Assembly: GCF_032999765.1 (NCBI RefSeq)
Contig: NZ_CP136051.1
Location: 3,510,417-3,574,416, forward strand
DNA length: 64,000 nt
Direction: 5' to 3'
Source of the DNA: Imperialibacter roseus
GTDB lineage: Bacteria; Bacteroidota; Bacteroidia; Cytophagales; Cyclobacteriaceae
In this document: positions 15,694 to 24,243 of the stretch, piece after piece
Layout of the letters: each line of letters starts with the position of its first letter
How positions within the stretch are numbered: the stretch's first letter is position 1
The notes under the pieces: model-generated
Seen by the model: only the letters and a program-made list of their open reading frames with translations
Database searches by the model: none
What the model was told of the DNA's origin: nothing
Made by a program: the position numbers and the translations under genes

Positions 15694-16443
15694 TTAAAAT
15701 GAATAAGTGATTCCAACGTTCCATACAAAGTCTTTTGCCACCAGGTTTGAACTTATTGCCTTGTTAAACATGGAGGTGATACTTACGGGAATCTCTTTTT
15801 TCGATAATGCTAAACTAGCGTTTCCGTACAACCCCTGCTGATCTAATTCGGGTATCCCTAAATAGTACACTTGTGGTTTAACTGTAAGTAGAAATCCTTT
15901 GGTCAGGTTTATCTTTGAAAAAGTACTGTTCAGGCTTACCAAATGGAGGTCGTTGACGGTAGTATCCAGGGCCTTTGCAAACATATAGTACAGCCCTACA
16001 CTCACTTTTGGCGAGAACTGATACGAGGGAATCAATTCGCCTATCAGTAATCTGCTTGCCGTCAAAGATTCTGTTGCAATGCCATTCGAAACAGCGGTAC
16101 CATCCCTGAATACAATGGAAGAAAAACTGCCCACCGACACCTTCAGCTTGTTCGTATCAATCATTTTGTACCTCCCCCAAAAAATGAAATTCCAGGGTTG
16201 ACGATCTTTCAGGTTGTATCTAAGCTGTGGAATAAAGGAGAAACGATTCTTTTTTGCCGATAACTCGATAATTGCCGATGGCTTTCCAAGGGAAAAAGTG
16301 GGAACCAGAGCAATGCCGTTGTTATTGATATTGACTGAGCCTGCAAACTCCATAGCGTGACCTGTAGAATCCTCTTTTTGTGCCTTCACCAGGCTATGAA
16401 AAGTGGTCATAATCAAAACAAACAATAGCATTCTTACAGTCAT
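15694..16443 (-). CDS. Secreted beta-rich protein, paralogue of the gene at 12796-13614
   Basis: A 249-residue exported protein (Sec signal to about residue 21, ending LVKAQ). It shares with the 12796-13614 product the order NNNGIALVPTFSLGKPSAI, a FSFIPQLRYN segment, PWNFIFWGRYKM, KVSVGLYYMFA, KPQVYYL and a terminal DFVWNVGITYSF. The final aromatic residue and alternating strands suggest an outer-membrane barrel. Function unknown. The two paralogues flank the AraC/MDR pair on opposite strands, so they probably arose by local duplication and then diverged; identity by eye is moderate. Confidence 0.65.
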   Translation of the reverse strand: MTVRMLLFVLIMTTFHSLVKAQKEDSTGHAMEFAGSVNINNNGIALVPTFSLGKPSAIIELSAKKNRFSFIPQLRYNLKDRQPWNFIFWGRYKMIDTNKLKVSVGSFSSIVFRDGTAVSNGIATESLTASRLLIGELIPSYQFSPKVSVGLYYMFAKALDTTVNDLHLVSLNSTFSKINLTKGFLLTVKPQVYYLGIPELDQQGLYGNASLALSKKEIPVSITSMFNKAISSNLVAKDFVWNVGITYSF

Positions 16444-16551
16444 GGTCGGTTGGTTAATTGGTAAAAGATATTCCGGTGTTTAGCTACAAAATGCTGACCG
16501 CCCCTCTGGTTCGACAAGTTCCAGGCAGGCAGTTTGTTGAACGGACGGTTT

Positions 16552-17247
16552 TTATTTCGACACCTTAATGTCTTTGAAATAACCCTCGGTACCTACTTCC
16601 ACCCACAATCCAACAGCCCCATGGGTTGGTTTGCCCAGCATGCTGTTGACCACAAAAGAAGGATACTGCTGATCATTGAGGTAGAGCTTTGCCTGGCTAC
16701 CAACGACTTCAATACGCATGGTAATCCATTCGTTCAGTCCGATATCGGCATAGGTTTCGTACTGGCCGCCGTACTCGGGTTTTCTGAGCTCTGCGAATTT
16801 GTAGCCTGGATAAGAGAAATATTGTACAGTGTGATTGCGCCTTTGTTGGTCTTCTACCCGGCCATTAGTTGGCCGGATGTAAATGGACTCAAAAACCGAA
16901 TTATCATCCCCAATCCGAAAAGCAACACCAATAAATCCCCTGGCAAATGGTGGTGCTTCTGGCAACAAGCGGCTGAGTACTTTCACTTCGATAGTGCCGT
17001 CGCTGAAATCAGTGTCTGATAATTTCAAGAAGGTAGGTTCGTCTACAGTTGAAATCATATTGTCGAAATCAAGGGGCAGCGCCTTCATATCACGCTCTAT
17101 CTTCAAGGCTTGTTCGCCATTTAGTCTGACAACAGAAGCGTTCACATTCACAGGTTCTAGCTCCCTGCCTTCAAATTTGATAATTTGGGCATTCGCTGCA
17201 AAAATAAATGCCCCGTAAGCTATGGCTATCGATACTCTCTTTTTCAT
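16552..17247 (-). CDS. Secreted concanavalin-like (LamG / DUF1080-type) protein
   Basis: A 231-residue protein with a Sec signal ending in FAANAQ. The mature part reads as one jelly-roll domain: FSDGTIEVKVLSRLL, RGFIGVAFRIGDDN, then IYIRPTNGR, EWITMRIEVVGSQAKLYLND and HGAVGLWVEVGTEGYFKDIKV, the pattern of LamG/DUF1080 (3-keto-disaccharide hydrolase-type) domains that bind or cleave carbohydrate. No catalytic residues can be assigned by eye. It is probably extracytoplasmic, and transcribed alone in a region of regulators. Confidence 0.65.
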   Translation of the reverse strand: MKKRVSIAIAYGAFIFAANAQIIKFEGRELEPVNVNASVVRLNGEQALKIERDMKALPLDFDNMISTVDEPTFLKLSDTDFSDGTIEVKVLSRLLPEAPPFARGFIGVAFRIGDDNSVFESIYIRPTNGRVEDQQRRNHTVQYFSYPGYKFAELRKPEYGGQYETYADIGLNEWITMRIEVVGSQAKLYLNDQQYPSFVVNSMLGKPTHGAVGLWVEVGTEGYFKDIKVSK

Positions 17248-17389
17248 TACCCTCTCAATTTACTGGCCATCATAGTATATAGAACGAAAAGTGATTTCAT
17301 GTTTTGTGCGTTTAGTGTGAAACATCAGACACAAAATTCCGACAATTAAAACTCGTTTACCCTTAAACTATGTTAAGAAATGGCAAGCA

Positions 17390-17971
17390 TCAGATGCTGG
17401 ACAGGTCTTTCCGCACCTTGCTCAGAAACTCCGGCGTGATGCCCAGGTAGGAGGCGATTTGTGTATTGGGAAGCCGCTGCACCAGCTTCGGGTACTGCTC
17501 TACAAAGGATTGGTAACGCTCATGCGCAGTGGAACTGATGTTTTGAAGCACCCTGTTCTGTAGCTCTACAAATTTGTTCTCTATGATAACTTTGAAAATA
17601 CGATCCAGTTTGGGTATGGACCGATAGAGGTGGTATAAATCCTCTTTTTCGATGGCAAACACAATGGATGGCTCCACGGCTTCGATAAAAGCCTGGCTGG
17701 GTTTCCCTGAATGAAAGCCTCCGATATCGGCGATCCAGTCACCTTCAGCAGCGAATTGAATGTTGTGACTAGCACCCTTTGCATCCATCACGTACATCCT
17801 CAGGCAACCTTCAGCCACAAAGCTATAATGCCTGCAAGGATGGCCAGCCCGCAAAATTTCCTCTTTCCTTTTAACGATCCTTCGGGCGACCCTGCTCTCA
17901 ATCAATTGCTTTTCCGTGTCGCTCATCGGAAGGAAGCTTTCAAAGTGATCGATAAGTGGGTGGGCATTCAA
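17390..17971 (-). CDS. Crp/Fnr-family transcriptional regulator
   Basis: A 193-residue protein with a cyclic-nucleotide-binding-like beta barrel (about 10-125; EEILRAGHPCRHYSFVAEGCLRMY, GDWIADIGGFHSGKPS) and a short C-terminal winged helix with NTQIASYLGITPEFLSKVRKDL (about 168-190). The barrel lacks the strict cAMP-binding R-S/T pair of E. coli Crp, and no Fnr-type Cys cluster is present, so the effector is unknown. This short subfamily is abundant in Bacteroidota and often sits beside redox or detoxification genes. Confidence 0.85.
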   Translation of the reverse strand: MNAHPLIDHFESFLPMSDTEKQLIESRVARRIVKRKEEILRAGHPCRHYSFVAEGCLRMYVMDAKGASHNIQFAAEGDWIADIGGFHSGKPSQAFIEAVEPSIVFAIEKEDLYHLYRSIPKLDRIFKVIIENKFVELQNRVLQNISSTAHERYQSFVEQYPKLVQRLPNTQIASYLGITPEFLSKVRKDLSSI

Positions 17972-18077
17972 CGGCGTGCGGTAGTACTTTGAAGCAATAT
18001 AGAAAAAAATGAGCCTCGATTACCGAAGGGATGAATATCGTCTATTTGGTACCGTAAAGTGAGCTAATTCGCACAGA

Positions 18078-18977
18078 TCAATTTTCCGACATCCTGTACT
18101 CTTGCGGGGTCACTCCCACATGTTGCTTGAATACCCTAGTGAAATGCTGTGGGTATTTGAATCCCAGCTCATAAGCGACCTCACTAACTGACTTATTGCG
18201 GTCAAGTATTCTTTCCTTGGCTACATCGATCAGCTTCAGTTGTATAAACTCATGGGCTGACTTCCCTGTCTCCTTCTTGATCAGGTCACCAAAATAATTT
18301 GGCGAAAGATTGAGTTTATCGGCACAATAGGCGACTGATGGCAAACCTACTTCACCAGATTTGCTAGTGGAAAAGAAATCGTTCAGGAGCTTTTCGAATC
18401 TCTCCAAAACCCCCTTATGAACATTGTCTCGTGTAATGAACTGCCGGTCGTAGAATCGCTGGCAGTAGTTAAGGAGTAATTCGATGTTCGTAGCGATCAG
18501 GGTTTTGCTGTGTTTATCAACAGCATGTTCTAACTCGAATTTGATTTTGGAAAAGCTGTCTGTCACGAGAAGACGCTCCCGCTCCGAAATGTGTAGCGCT
18601 TCATTCACATGATAGCTGAAGAAAGTGTAGTCATCAATATGGCGCCCCAGGGAGGTTCCCCTGATCAAATCCGGGTGAAAAACAACGCCGTGGCCTTTCG
18701 GCTGGTAAAGTTCGTCACCAGCATCGCTGCCAAATACCTGACCAGAACCGATGAACACCAGCGTTCCTTCCTGATAATCGTAGGTGTTTTTGCCGTACCG
18801 CATGTCTCCACATTCCACATCCTTCAGCAACACCAGGTAGAACCCAAAATAGGTTCTTCTCAACCGCCTGGGCGATGCCTTTGAGAAGTCTATCACACTG
18901 ACCAGTGGATGTAGCGTCTCATGATTATTGAAAGCATTGTACTGGCTAATGGTCTCAAATTTTGCGATCTCTTCCAT
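18078..18977 (-). CDS. AraC-family transcriptional regulator
   Basis: A 299-residue regulator with an N-terminal cupin-like domain (DYQEGTLVFIGSGQVFGSD and GVVFHPDLIRGTSLG around residues 70-125) and a C-terminal AraC DNA-binding domain: NLSPNYFGDLIKKETGKSAHEFIQLKLI, then SVSEVAYELGFKYPQHFTRVFKQHVGVTPQEYR. Both helix-turn-helix units look intact. It is divergent from the DUF4440 pair downstream, so it may control them. It is not close to the AraC protein at 13671 beyond shared architecture. Confidence 0.88.
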   Translation of the reverse strand: MEEIAKFETISQYNAFNNHETLHPLVSVIDFSKASPRRLRRTYFGFYLVLLKDVECGDMRYGKNTYDYQEGTLVFIGSGQVFGSDAGDELYQPKGHGVVFHPDLIRGTSLGRHIDDYTFFSYHVNEALHISERERLLVTDSFSKIKFELEHAVDKHSKTLIATNIELLLNYCQRFYDRQFITRDNVHKGVLERFEKLLNDFFSTSKSGEVGLPSVAYCADKLNLSPNYFGDLIKKETGKSAHEFIQLKLIDVAKERILDRNKSVSEVAYELGFKYPQHFTRVFKQHVGVTPQEYRMSEN

Positions 18978-19207
18978 GGCATTTCTTATTTCCGGTTAAA
19001 TGTACTGCGTTCCACCATTGATTCCTTCCCCGGAAATTCGAATCAGTGGATTTGGTAGGTAAACCAGTAATCTGTATAAGCCCAACTCAAAAATACCGAA
19101 TCATCTTTGCAAAGTAAGTTCATGGCCAGAGGTCAAACCTGCCTTTAATACTCAGCACCAACGGCGCCCTGGACAATCTCAGACAGCACAACAAAACAAT
19201 TTCTACA

Positions 19208-19660
19208 ATGCAAAAATTAATTTTCGGATTACTCATCACCCTCCTTGGCGTACAGTTCTCTTTTGCACAGGATCCCACCACTGAAAAGCAACTCAAGGAG
19301 CTTTCACAATTGAAATGGCAGTGGATGGCCGACAAGAACGTGGATAAGCTGGCGGTGCTTTTTGACGACAGGGCAAAATTTGTTCACATGAGCGGAAGCT
19401 GGAAGAAGGCGAGAGAGCTTGAGATCATTGAAACCGGAAGCATCTGGTACAAGAAGGCCACGGTGCACGATGTTGCAGTGGAGGTTTTTGGTAACACGGC
19501 TATCGTGTGGAGCAGAATTACGCTTGATGCCGTAGTTCGCACCAACGAGGTATCGACTGAATTTACCGTGACCGAAATCTTTCAGAAACAAAGTAGCGAC
19601 TGGAAACTCCTCGACCTGACCTTCAGCAGCGTGCGGGATACGCATGAAATAGAAAAGTAA
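19208..19660 (+). CDS. Secreted DUF4440 / NTF2-like protein
   Basis: A 150-residue protein with a Sec signal (MQKLIFGLLITLLGVQFSFAQ) and one NTF2-like cone domain of the DUF4440 type: LKWQWMADKNVDKLAVLFDD, KFVHMSGSWKK, GSIWYKKATVHDVAVEVFGNTAIVWSRI and SSDWKLLDLTFS. Such domains bind small ligands or catalyse isomerase-type reactions; which applies here is unknown. It is followed 48 bases later by a frameshifted tandem copy. The AraC regulator upstream on the opposite strand is the likely controller. Confidence 0.78.
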   Translation: MQKLIFGLLITLLGVQFSFAQDPTTEKQLKELSQLKWQWMADKNVDKLAVLFDDRAKFVHMSGSWKKARELEIIETGSIWYKKATVHDVAVEVFGNTAIVWSRITLDAVVRTNEVSTEFTVTEIFQKQSSDWKLLDLTFSSVRDTHEIEK

Positions 19661-19708
19661 GAGGCATAGGTATATTGGCTGGAACGTAAAATCTTACTTT
19701 TCAATAAT

Positions 19709-20154
19709 ATGAAAAAGACATTTCTTGGACGGATAATGCTTCTAATAGGTGCGCAATGCTCCTTGGCTCAAAACACTCCTGCCGAACAGGAAGTCATTGA
19801 CCTGTCGAAAGACAAATGGCAATGGATGGCCGACAAAAATGCGGACAAGCGGCAGCCCTATTTGATGAAAAGGCAGTTTTCGTTCATATGGGTGGAAGCT
19901 GGGGAACGGAGCAGGAGCTTAACATCATCAAAAGTGGCGGCATTTGGTACAAGCAAGCCGATATTCATGAGGTATCCGTGAAGATCATCGACAATACCGC
20001 TATCCTGCTTAACAGGATCACCCTGATAGCCGTGGTAGGAGGCAATGAAGTGACCAACCCCTTCATGGTGACTGAGGTGTATGTGAAGCAAAACGGCTCC
20101 TGGAAATTGGGCTCGCTATCGTTTACCAAATTGCTGACACCGGGGGACCGTTGA
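19709..20154 (+). pseudogene. Frameshifted tandem copy of the DUF4440 gene
   Basis: The first frame starts at 19709 with a signal peptide (MKKTFLGRIMLLIGAQCSLA) and matches the upstream gene up to KWQWMADKNADK. The frame then goes wrong, while the matching continuation (AALFDEKAVFVHMGGSWG ... WKLGSLSFTKLL) runs in another frame to the stop at 20154. Comparing AAGCGGCAGCCC with the expected AAG-CTG-GCA-GCC places a single missing base at about 19850/19851. Apart from this the copy is full length and well conserved, so the lesion is recent, or a sequencing error. Confidence 0.75.
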
Positions 20155-20262
20155 TCCCCTCTGGCAACACAGCAGACCCAATCAGGATAATTTGGCGCAA
20201 GCAGCACCAGGTAAATAGCTACTGATTATCAAAGTGTTATATTATTTGAAGGTTGTATTGAA

Positions 20263-20281
20263 TTGTTTGGATTTCGTAACT
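20263..20281 (+). promoter_or_regulatory. Promoter-like element upstream of the molybdenum hydroxylase operon
   Basis: TTGTTTGGATTTCGTAACT matches the shared element at 12696 and 27218 at 17 of 19 bases. It ends within TAACTTTA, itself close to a TAnnTTTG box, 40 bases before the 2Fe-2S subunit start. Unlike the other two copies there is no second box 59 bases on, because the start codon lies there. Confidence 0.4.
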
Positions 20282-20325
20282 TTAAAGAACTAGAAAACCC
20301 GATATTGTAAAAAAACTTTAAAATC

Positions 20326-20784
20326 ATGGCAGTACTCAATTTAAGCGTAAATGGAAAGAAGCAGCAGGTAGATGTTGACCCCGCCACCCCTATGCTTTGG
20401 GTGCTGAGGGATCACCTGAACCTGGTAGGTACTAAATTCGGCTGCGGCATTGCCCAGTGCGGCGCCTGCACCATTCACCTCGACGGCAACGCCATCCGGT
20501 CGTGCCAGATGCCGGTATCGGCTGTAGGTGACAAAGCCATCACCACCATCGAAGGTTTGTCGGAGGAGGGTGACCATCCCGTACAAAAAGCCTGGCTGGA
20601 ACATGATGTTCCGCAGTGTGGCTATTGCCAGGCGGGTCAAATCATGACAGCCTCTGCCCTGCTCGCCAGCAATCCCAACCCAAGTGACGATGAAATCGAA
20701 GCAGCGATGAATGGCAACATCTGCCGTTGTGGTACTTACCTGAGAATCAAAGCAGCAGTAAAAACAGCCGCCGCAAACGCTTAA
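20326..20784 (+). CDS. 2Fe-2S subunit of isoquinoline 1-oxidoreductase-type molybdenum hydroxylase
   Basis: The 152-residue electron-transfer subunit carries two 2Fe-2S clusters. Plant-ferredoxin-type ligands are Cys40, Cys45, Cys48 ([14 protein letters not shown]) and Cys60; the second, helical domain has Cys98 and Cys101 ([10 protein letters not shown]) with Cys133 and Cys135 (ICRCGTY). All eight are present. It has no signal peptide and is expected to fold with the large subunit before Tat export of the complex. It is followed 21 bases later by the large-subunit gene, so they form an operon. Closest family is IorA; the substrate (N-heterocycle or aldehyde) is unknown. Confidence 0.9.
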   Translation: MAVLNLSVNGKKQQVDVDPATPMLWVLRDHLNLVGTKFGCGIAQCGACTIHLDGNAIRSCQMPVSAVGDKAITTIEGLSEEGDHPVQKAWLEHDVPQCGYCQAGQIMTASALLASNPNPSDDEIEAAMNGNICRCGTYLRIKAAVKTAAANA

Positions 20785-20805
20785 TCCCATCCAACTCATC
20801 CGACT

Positions 20806-23070
20806 ATGACACTCATTGCAAAAAAAATAGACAGGCGCTCGTTCATGAAGGTTTCTGCCCTCGCTGGCGGAGGCATGATGCTGAGCTTCAGCTGGCTGGC
20901 TGGCTGCAAGCCAACTACCCAGGCCGAGGTAATGGAGCTACCCAAAGAATGGTTTGAGCTCAATAGCTACATCAAAATCGGTGACAACGGAGTAGTTACG
21001 CTGATGTCACCAAACCCGGAATTTGGCTCCAACGTAAAAACCTCCATGCCGATGATCCTCGCCGACGAACTCGGCGTAGATTGGAAAAATGTAATTGTGG
21101 AGCAGGCCAACTTCTACCCCGAACGCTTCGACCGCCAGTTTACAGGTGGTAGCCAGGGCATTCGCCAGGGCTGGAAACCACTGAGAACGGCGGGTGCTAC
21201 TGCCCGTGAAATGCTGATCAAAGCAGCCGCACAAACCTGGAGCGTGCCAGCAGAAGAGATCACCGCCGGAGCGGGCACCCTTGAACACAAGGCGAGTGGC
21301 AAGAAGGCCGGTTATGGCGAAATGGCTTCTCTCGCAGCTACTTTGGAGGTGCCTGAAGAGGTGAAACTGAAAGACATCAAGGACTTCAACCTGATCGGTG
21401 TTTCGCAGAAAAATGTGGACGGCAAGAAAATTGTCACTGGCAAGCCTTTGTTTGCCATGGATCATTATCCGGCGAATGCGCTGGTGGCCATGGTGGTTCA
21501 CCCGCCTGCCTTCGGCATGAAAGTGAAATCACTGGATGAGTCATCGGTGAAGGGCATGCCTGGCGTCAAAGACGTCTTTGTGTTCGAACCCGTGAAAGAA
21601 GACTACGACAGGAATTTCTTTGACGTGAACTCTTTTTCCAACCTTGTCGCCATCGTGGGTAATTCTACCTGGGAAGTGATGCAAGCCAAAAAGGCCATCA
21701 AGGTTGAATGGGAAATAACCTCTGACAGTTCATTTTCAATGGCAGGCTTTGGAGGCAACAAAATGACGGTGAAAGTACCCGGCGGTGTCGAAAGCACAGA
21801 AGGACACAAAGCCGCCATGGAAGCCATGGCCAAAGGGAAAGTGAACCTCCTCAGAAAAGACGGCGACCCTGAAGGGGCATTTAAAAAAGCTGCCAAAGTG
21901 TTGGAGCGTACTTACACGGCCCCCTATCTGGCACACAACTGTATGGAGCCGATGAACTGCTTCGCTGACGTGAGGGCAGACGGTGCTACTTTGTACGGGC
22001 CTATCCAGGCACCCGAATTGATCAGAAATACAATTTCCGCCCGACTGGGACTCGACAAAGAAAAGATACAGATCAACCTGGCCAGAATGGGTGGTGGCTT
22101 CGGGCAAAGAGCGTACGGACACCACATGGTAGAAGCCGCTGTGATCTCTCAGAAAGTAGGAGCGCCTGTAAAATTGCAGTACAACCGTGAGGACGATATG
22201 ACCTACGGCATCTATCGCCCTACGTACAGCGCCACCTATCGTGCAGGCCTCGACGAAAACAATAACCTGATTGCTTTCCACGTGAACGGCGGTGGAGTGC
22301 CTGAGAGTCCGGTGCATGCCAACCGATTCCCGGCCGGGGCAGTGGACAACTACCTCGCCGAAGGCTGGTCAGTGGAGTCCAATATTACCATCGGGGCCTT
22401 CCGTGCGCCACGATCCAACTTTATTGCCGGTGCCGAGCAGTCGTTTATCGACGAGTTGGCTGAGCTGGCAGGCAAAGACCCCATCGACTTCCGACTGGAG
22501 CTGCTGGAGCGTGCCAAAACCAATCCTGTAGGTGAGAGAAACGACTACGAAGCCGACCGCTATGCGGGTGTGCTGAAGCTGGTAAGGGAGAAATCCAAGT
22601 GGGACGAACCCAAGTCTGGTGTGAACCGGGGTGTGTCAGCTTACTTCTGCCACAATTCTTATGTGGCTGAGGTGATTGACGTAGTGATAGAAAACAATGC
22701 ACCCGTCTTCAAAAACGTATACGCTGCGGTGGATTGCGGCATTGTGGTAAATCCCGATGCTGCTGCCAATATGGGCGAAGGCGCCATTGTGGACGGTATT
22801 GGCAATGCCCTGTTCGGAGAAATGGATTTTGTTGATGGTGTGCCTCAGAAGAACAACTTCCATCAGTACCGCATGATCCGGCAGAAGGAAGCACCATGGC
22901 ATGTGGAAGTGCATTTCGTGAAAAACGATATCGATCCGACGGGATTGGGAGAACCCTTGTTCCCTCCTACCTTCGCTGCTGTGGCCAATGCCATGCATAA
23001 GGCTACCGGCAAGCGTTTCTACAACCAGCCTTTCATGAAGGAGATGGATGTGTCGAGGTTGAGGATCTAG
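20806..23070 (+). CDS. Molybdopterin-binding large subunit of isoquinoline 1-oxidoreductase-type hydroxylase
   Basis: A 754-residue large subunit of the xanthine dehydrogenase superfamily, IorB type. It begins with a Tat signal (DRRSFMKVSALAGGG) ending in the lipobox LAGC, so it is probably a Tat-exported lipoprotein. Molybdenum cofactor contacts are suggested by NLARMGGGFGQRAYGH, GAFRAPRSNF and AVDCGIVVNPDAAANMGEGAIVDGIG; FxGGSQGIRQGW lies near residue 107. The aldehyde oxidase/xanthine dehydrogenase a/b hammerhead lies around 200-290. Together with the 2Fe-2S subunit it would hydroxylate an N-heterocycle or oxidise an aldehyde in the periplasm. No FAD subunit is present, as expected for this type. 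A strong terminator follows. Confidence 0.88.
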   Translation: MTLIAKKIDRRSFMKVSALAGGGMMLSFSWLAGCKPTTQAEVMELPKEWFELNSYIKIGDNGVVTLMSPNPEFGSNVKTSMPMILADELGVDWKNVIVEQANFYPERFDRQFTGGSQGIRQGWKPLRTAGATAREMLIKAAAQTWSVPAEEITAGAGTLEHKASGKKAGYGEMASLAATLEVPEEVKLKDIKDFNLIGVSQKNVDGKKIVTGKPLFAMDHYPANALVAMVVHPPAFGMKVKSLDESSVKGMPGVKDVFVFEPVKEDYDRNFFDVNSFSNLVAIVGNSTWEVMQAKKAIKVEWEITSDSSFSMAGFGGNKMTVKVPGGVESTEGHKAAMEAMAKGKVNLLRKDGDPEGAFKKAAKVLERTYTAPYLAHNCMEPMNCFADVRADGATLYGPIQAPELIRNTISARLGLDKEKIQINLARMGGGFGQRAYGHHMVEAAVISQKVGAPVKLQYNREDDMTYGIYRPTYSATYRAGLDENNNLIAFHVNGGGVPESPVHANRFPAGAVDNYLAEGWSVESNITIGAFRAPRSNFIAGAEQSFIDELAELAGKDPIDFRLELLERAKTNPVGERNDYEADRYAGVLKLVREKSKWDEPKSGVNRGVSAYFCHNSYVAEVIDVVIENNAPVFKNVYAAVDCGIVVNPDAAANMGEGAIVDGIGNALFGEMDFVDGVPQKNNFHQYRMIRQKEAPWHVEVHFVKNDIDPTGLGEPLFPPTFAAVANAMHKATGKRFYNQPFMKEMDVSRLRI

Positions 23071-23092
23071 TATTGATTAGCTCGGTAAAACA

Positions 23093-23124
23093 GGCTTCGG
23101 GGTGTTAATCTCGGAGCCTTTTTT
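23093..23124 (+). terminator. Rho-independent terminator after the hydroxylase operon
   Basis: Hairpin GGCTTCGGGG / CTCGGAGCC (nine pairs counting G-U, loop of about 7) followed by TTTTTT. A near-copy of the terminator plus its upstream GGTAAAACA lies at 24050-24094, on the other side of the toxin-antitoxin module. Confidence 0.75.
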
Positions 23125-23284
23125 CTTATCCTTTTAAAACGGAAGGTATTGCCAGCGAAATATCTGATAGTAGAAGAGGTATGCAGCTTAAAATCAAAAA
23201 AATACTTATGGATCGTTTCGCTCTGCAGTTTGTGGACAATGTAGCTTGTAGTCGGACAATCTTGAAAAAATTGTAAATTAGCGA

Positions 23285-23746
23285 ATGACTCAGCGGGTTT
23301 ACATTGACACGTCAGTTGTTGGAGGGATTTATGATAGTGAGTTTGACATTTTTACAAAAATGTTCTTTGACAAGGCTTTCCGTGGTGAGATTGTGTTAAT
23401 AATATCAGACCTTCTTGAGGAAGAATTGATTAATGCTCCCACCAACATTAAAACTTTCTTCAAAACACTTCCTGCCAAACAGTTAGAGTACATCCAACTG
23501 ACAAAGGATGCAATTAAACTCGCAGAACTTTATATAGCAGAGAAGGTTGTTGGGGAGACAAGTCGGGCGGATTGTCGGCATATTGCCCTTGCCACAATAA
23601 ACAAAGCTGATGTGCTGGTCAGTTGGAATTTTAAACACATTGTCAACTTAAAGAGAATAAGAGGTTACAACTCTATCAATTTGAGAGAAGGCTTGCATAC
23701 GCTCGAAATACGGTCGCCTAAAGAATTAATGGAATATGAAAACTAA
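23285..23746 (+). CDS. PIN-domain protein, probable toxin of a toxin-antitoxin module
   Basis: A 153-residue PIN-fold ribonuclease-like protein: VYIDTSVVGG with the first Asp at residue 8, a Glu-rich SDLLEEELINAP (42-52), SRADCRHIALATINKADVLVSWNFKHIVN (93-121) supplying the next Asp and the terminal W-N-F. This form (ADCRHIAxA...WNFKHI) is one I know from VapC-like toxins of Bacteroidota and cyanobacteria. A 51-residue gene starting inside its last codons is the candidate antitoxin, so the order is toxin first. The pair is AT-rich compared with its neighbours and sits between duplicated terminators, which suggests insertion of a mobile module. Confidence 0.8.
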   Translation: MTQRVYIDTSVVGGIYDSEFDIFTKMFFDKAFRGEIVLIISDLLEEELINAPTNIKTFFKTLPAKQLEYIQLTKDAIKLAELYIAEKVVGETSRADCRHIALATINKADVLVSWNFKHIVNLKRIRGYNSINLREGLHTLEIRSPKELMEYEN

Positions 23747-23891
23747 AGCAAAAAAAGAAAAGAAATTTGACGCTGTTAAGTTCATGAGGGAGCAGCGTGA
23801 CAGAGTTTCTGAGGCAATAAAGGGAATGACTCCAGAACAGGAACTGGCATACTTTCGGAAAAAATCTGAGGAATTTAGGAAGACTAAGTGA
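23736..23891 (+). CDS. Small basic protein, candidate antitoxin of the PIN protein
   Basis: A 51-residue frame starts 11 bases before the PIN gene ends and stops at TGA 23889-23891. The product begins with a Lys-rich MKTKAKKEKKFDAVKFMREQ, continues as a helix RDRVSEAIKGMTPEQELAYF and ends RKKSEEFRKTK. The pattern (FD-x-V, M-x-P/x-E-E/Q-E-L-A-Y/F-x-x-K) resembles small proteins that I have seen paired with PIN toxins of this type, where they probably wrap the toxin. Translation coupling by overlap supports a functional pair. It is short enough to be missed by automatic gene calling. Confidence 0.65.
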   Translation: MKTKAKKEKKFDAVKFMREQRDRVSEAIKGMTPEQELAYFRKKSEEFRKTK

Positions 23892-24243
23892 AAAAATGAC
23901 ACTCATTCACTCCCTAACCCTTCCGCCTAACAACTAGTGTGACTTGTGGTATACCCCTCTCCCGCAAGTTTAGCGTAGCTTATGGATACAAACCCTTCAT
24001 GCTTTCAGCTTGCCCACCTGCCGAACCACAAACACATTGGCGGGTTTACTCGGTAAAAACAGGCTTCGGGGTGTATACTTCGGGGCTTTTTTTTGTTGCG
24101 GCAAACGGGCTGAACCCCTAATAACATAAACGCAATTAACCCCTCAGATCACATGCTAACGCCGATTTATTAATTTCACCAAATCTTCCCTTTACGAACC
24201 TTGCGCTGATAGCCAGCATTCAGCACGAAAAAACAACCGCCGT
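23892..24243. other. Gap after the toxin-antitoxin module
   Basis: I see no gene in these 350 bases. It contains an imperfect inverted repeat ACTTGTGG / CCGCAAGT (23942-23969) and the terminator copy at 24062-24094. The last 100 bases should hold the promoter of the YdeI-like gene, but I cannot pick clear boxes. Confidence 0.45.
24062..24094 (+). terminator. Second copy of the terminator repeat
   Basis: GCTTCGGGG / CTTCGGGGC with a T8 tail, weaker than the first because four pairs are G-U. The preceding CTCGGTAAAAACAGGCTTCGG matches 23081-23100 except for one inserted A. It does not end any gene directly, since the nearest upstream stop is at 23891. Confidence 0.55.

Noticed and set aside
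16534-17019. 161-codon plus-strand frame
   Set aside because: It is a shadow of the LamG-like gene on the opposite strand.
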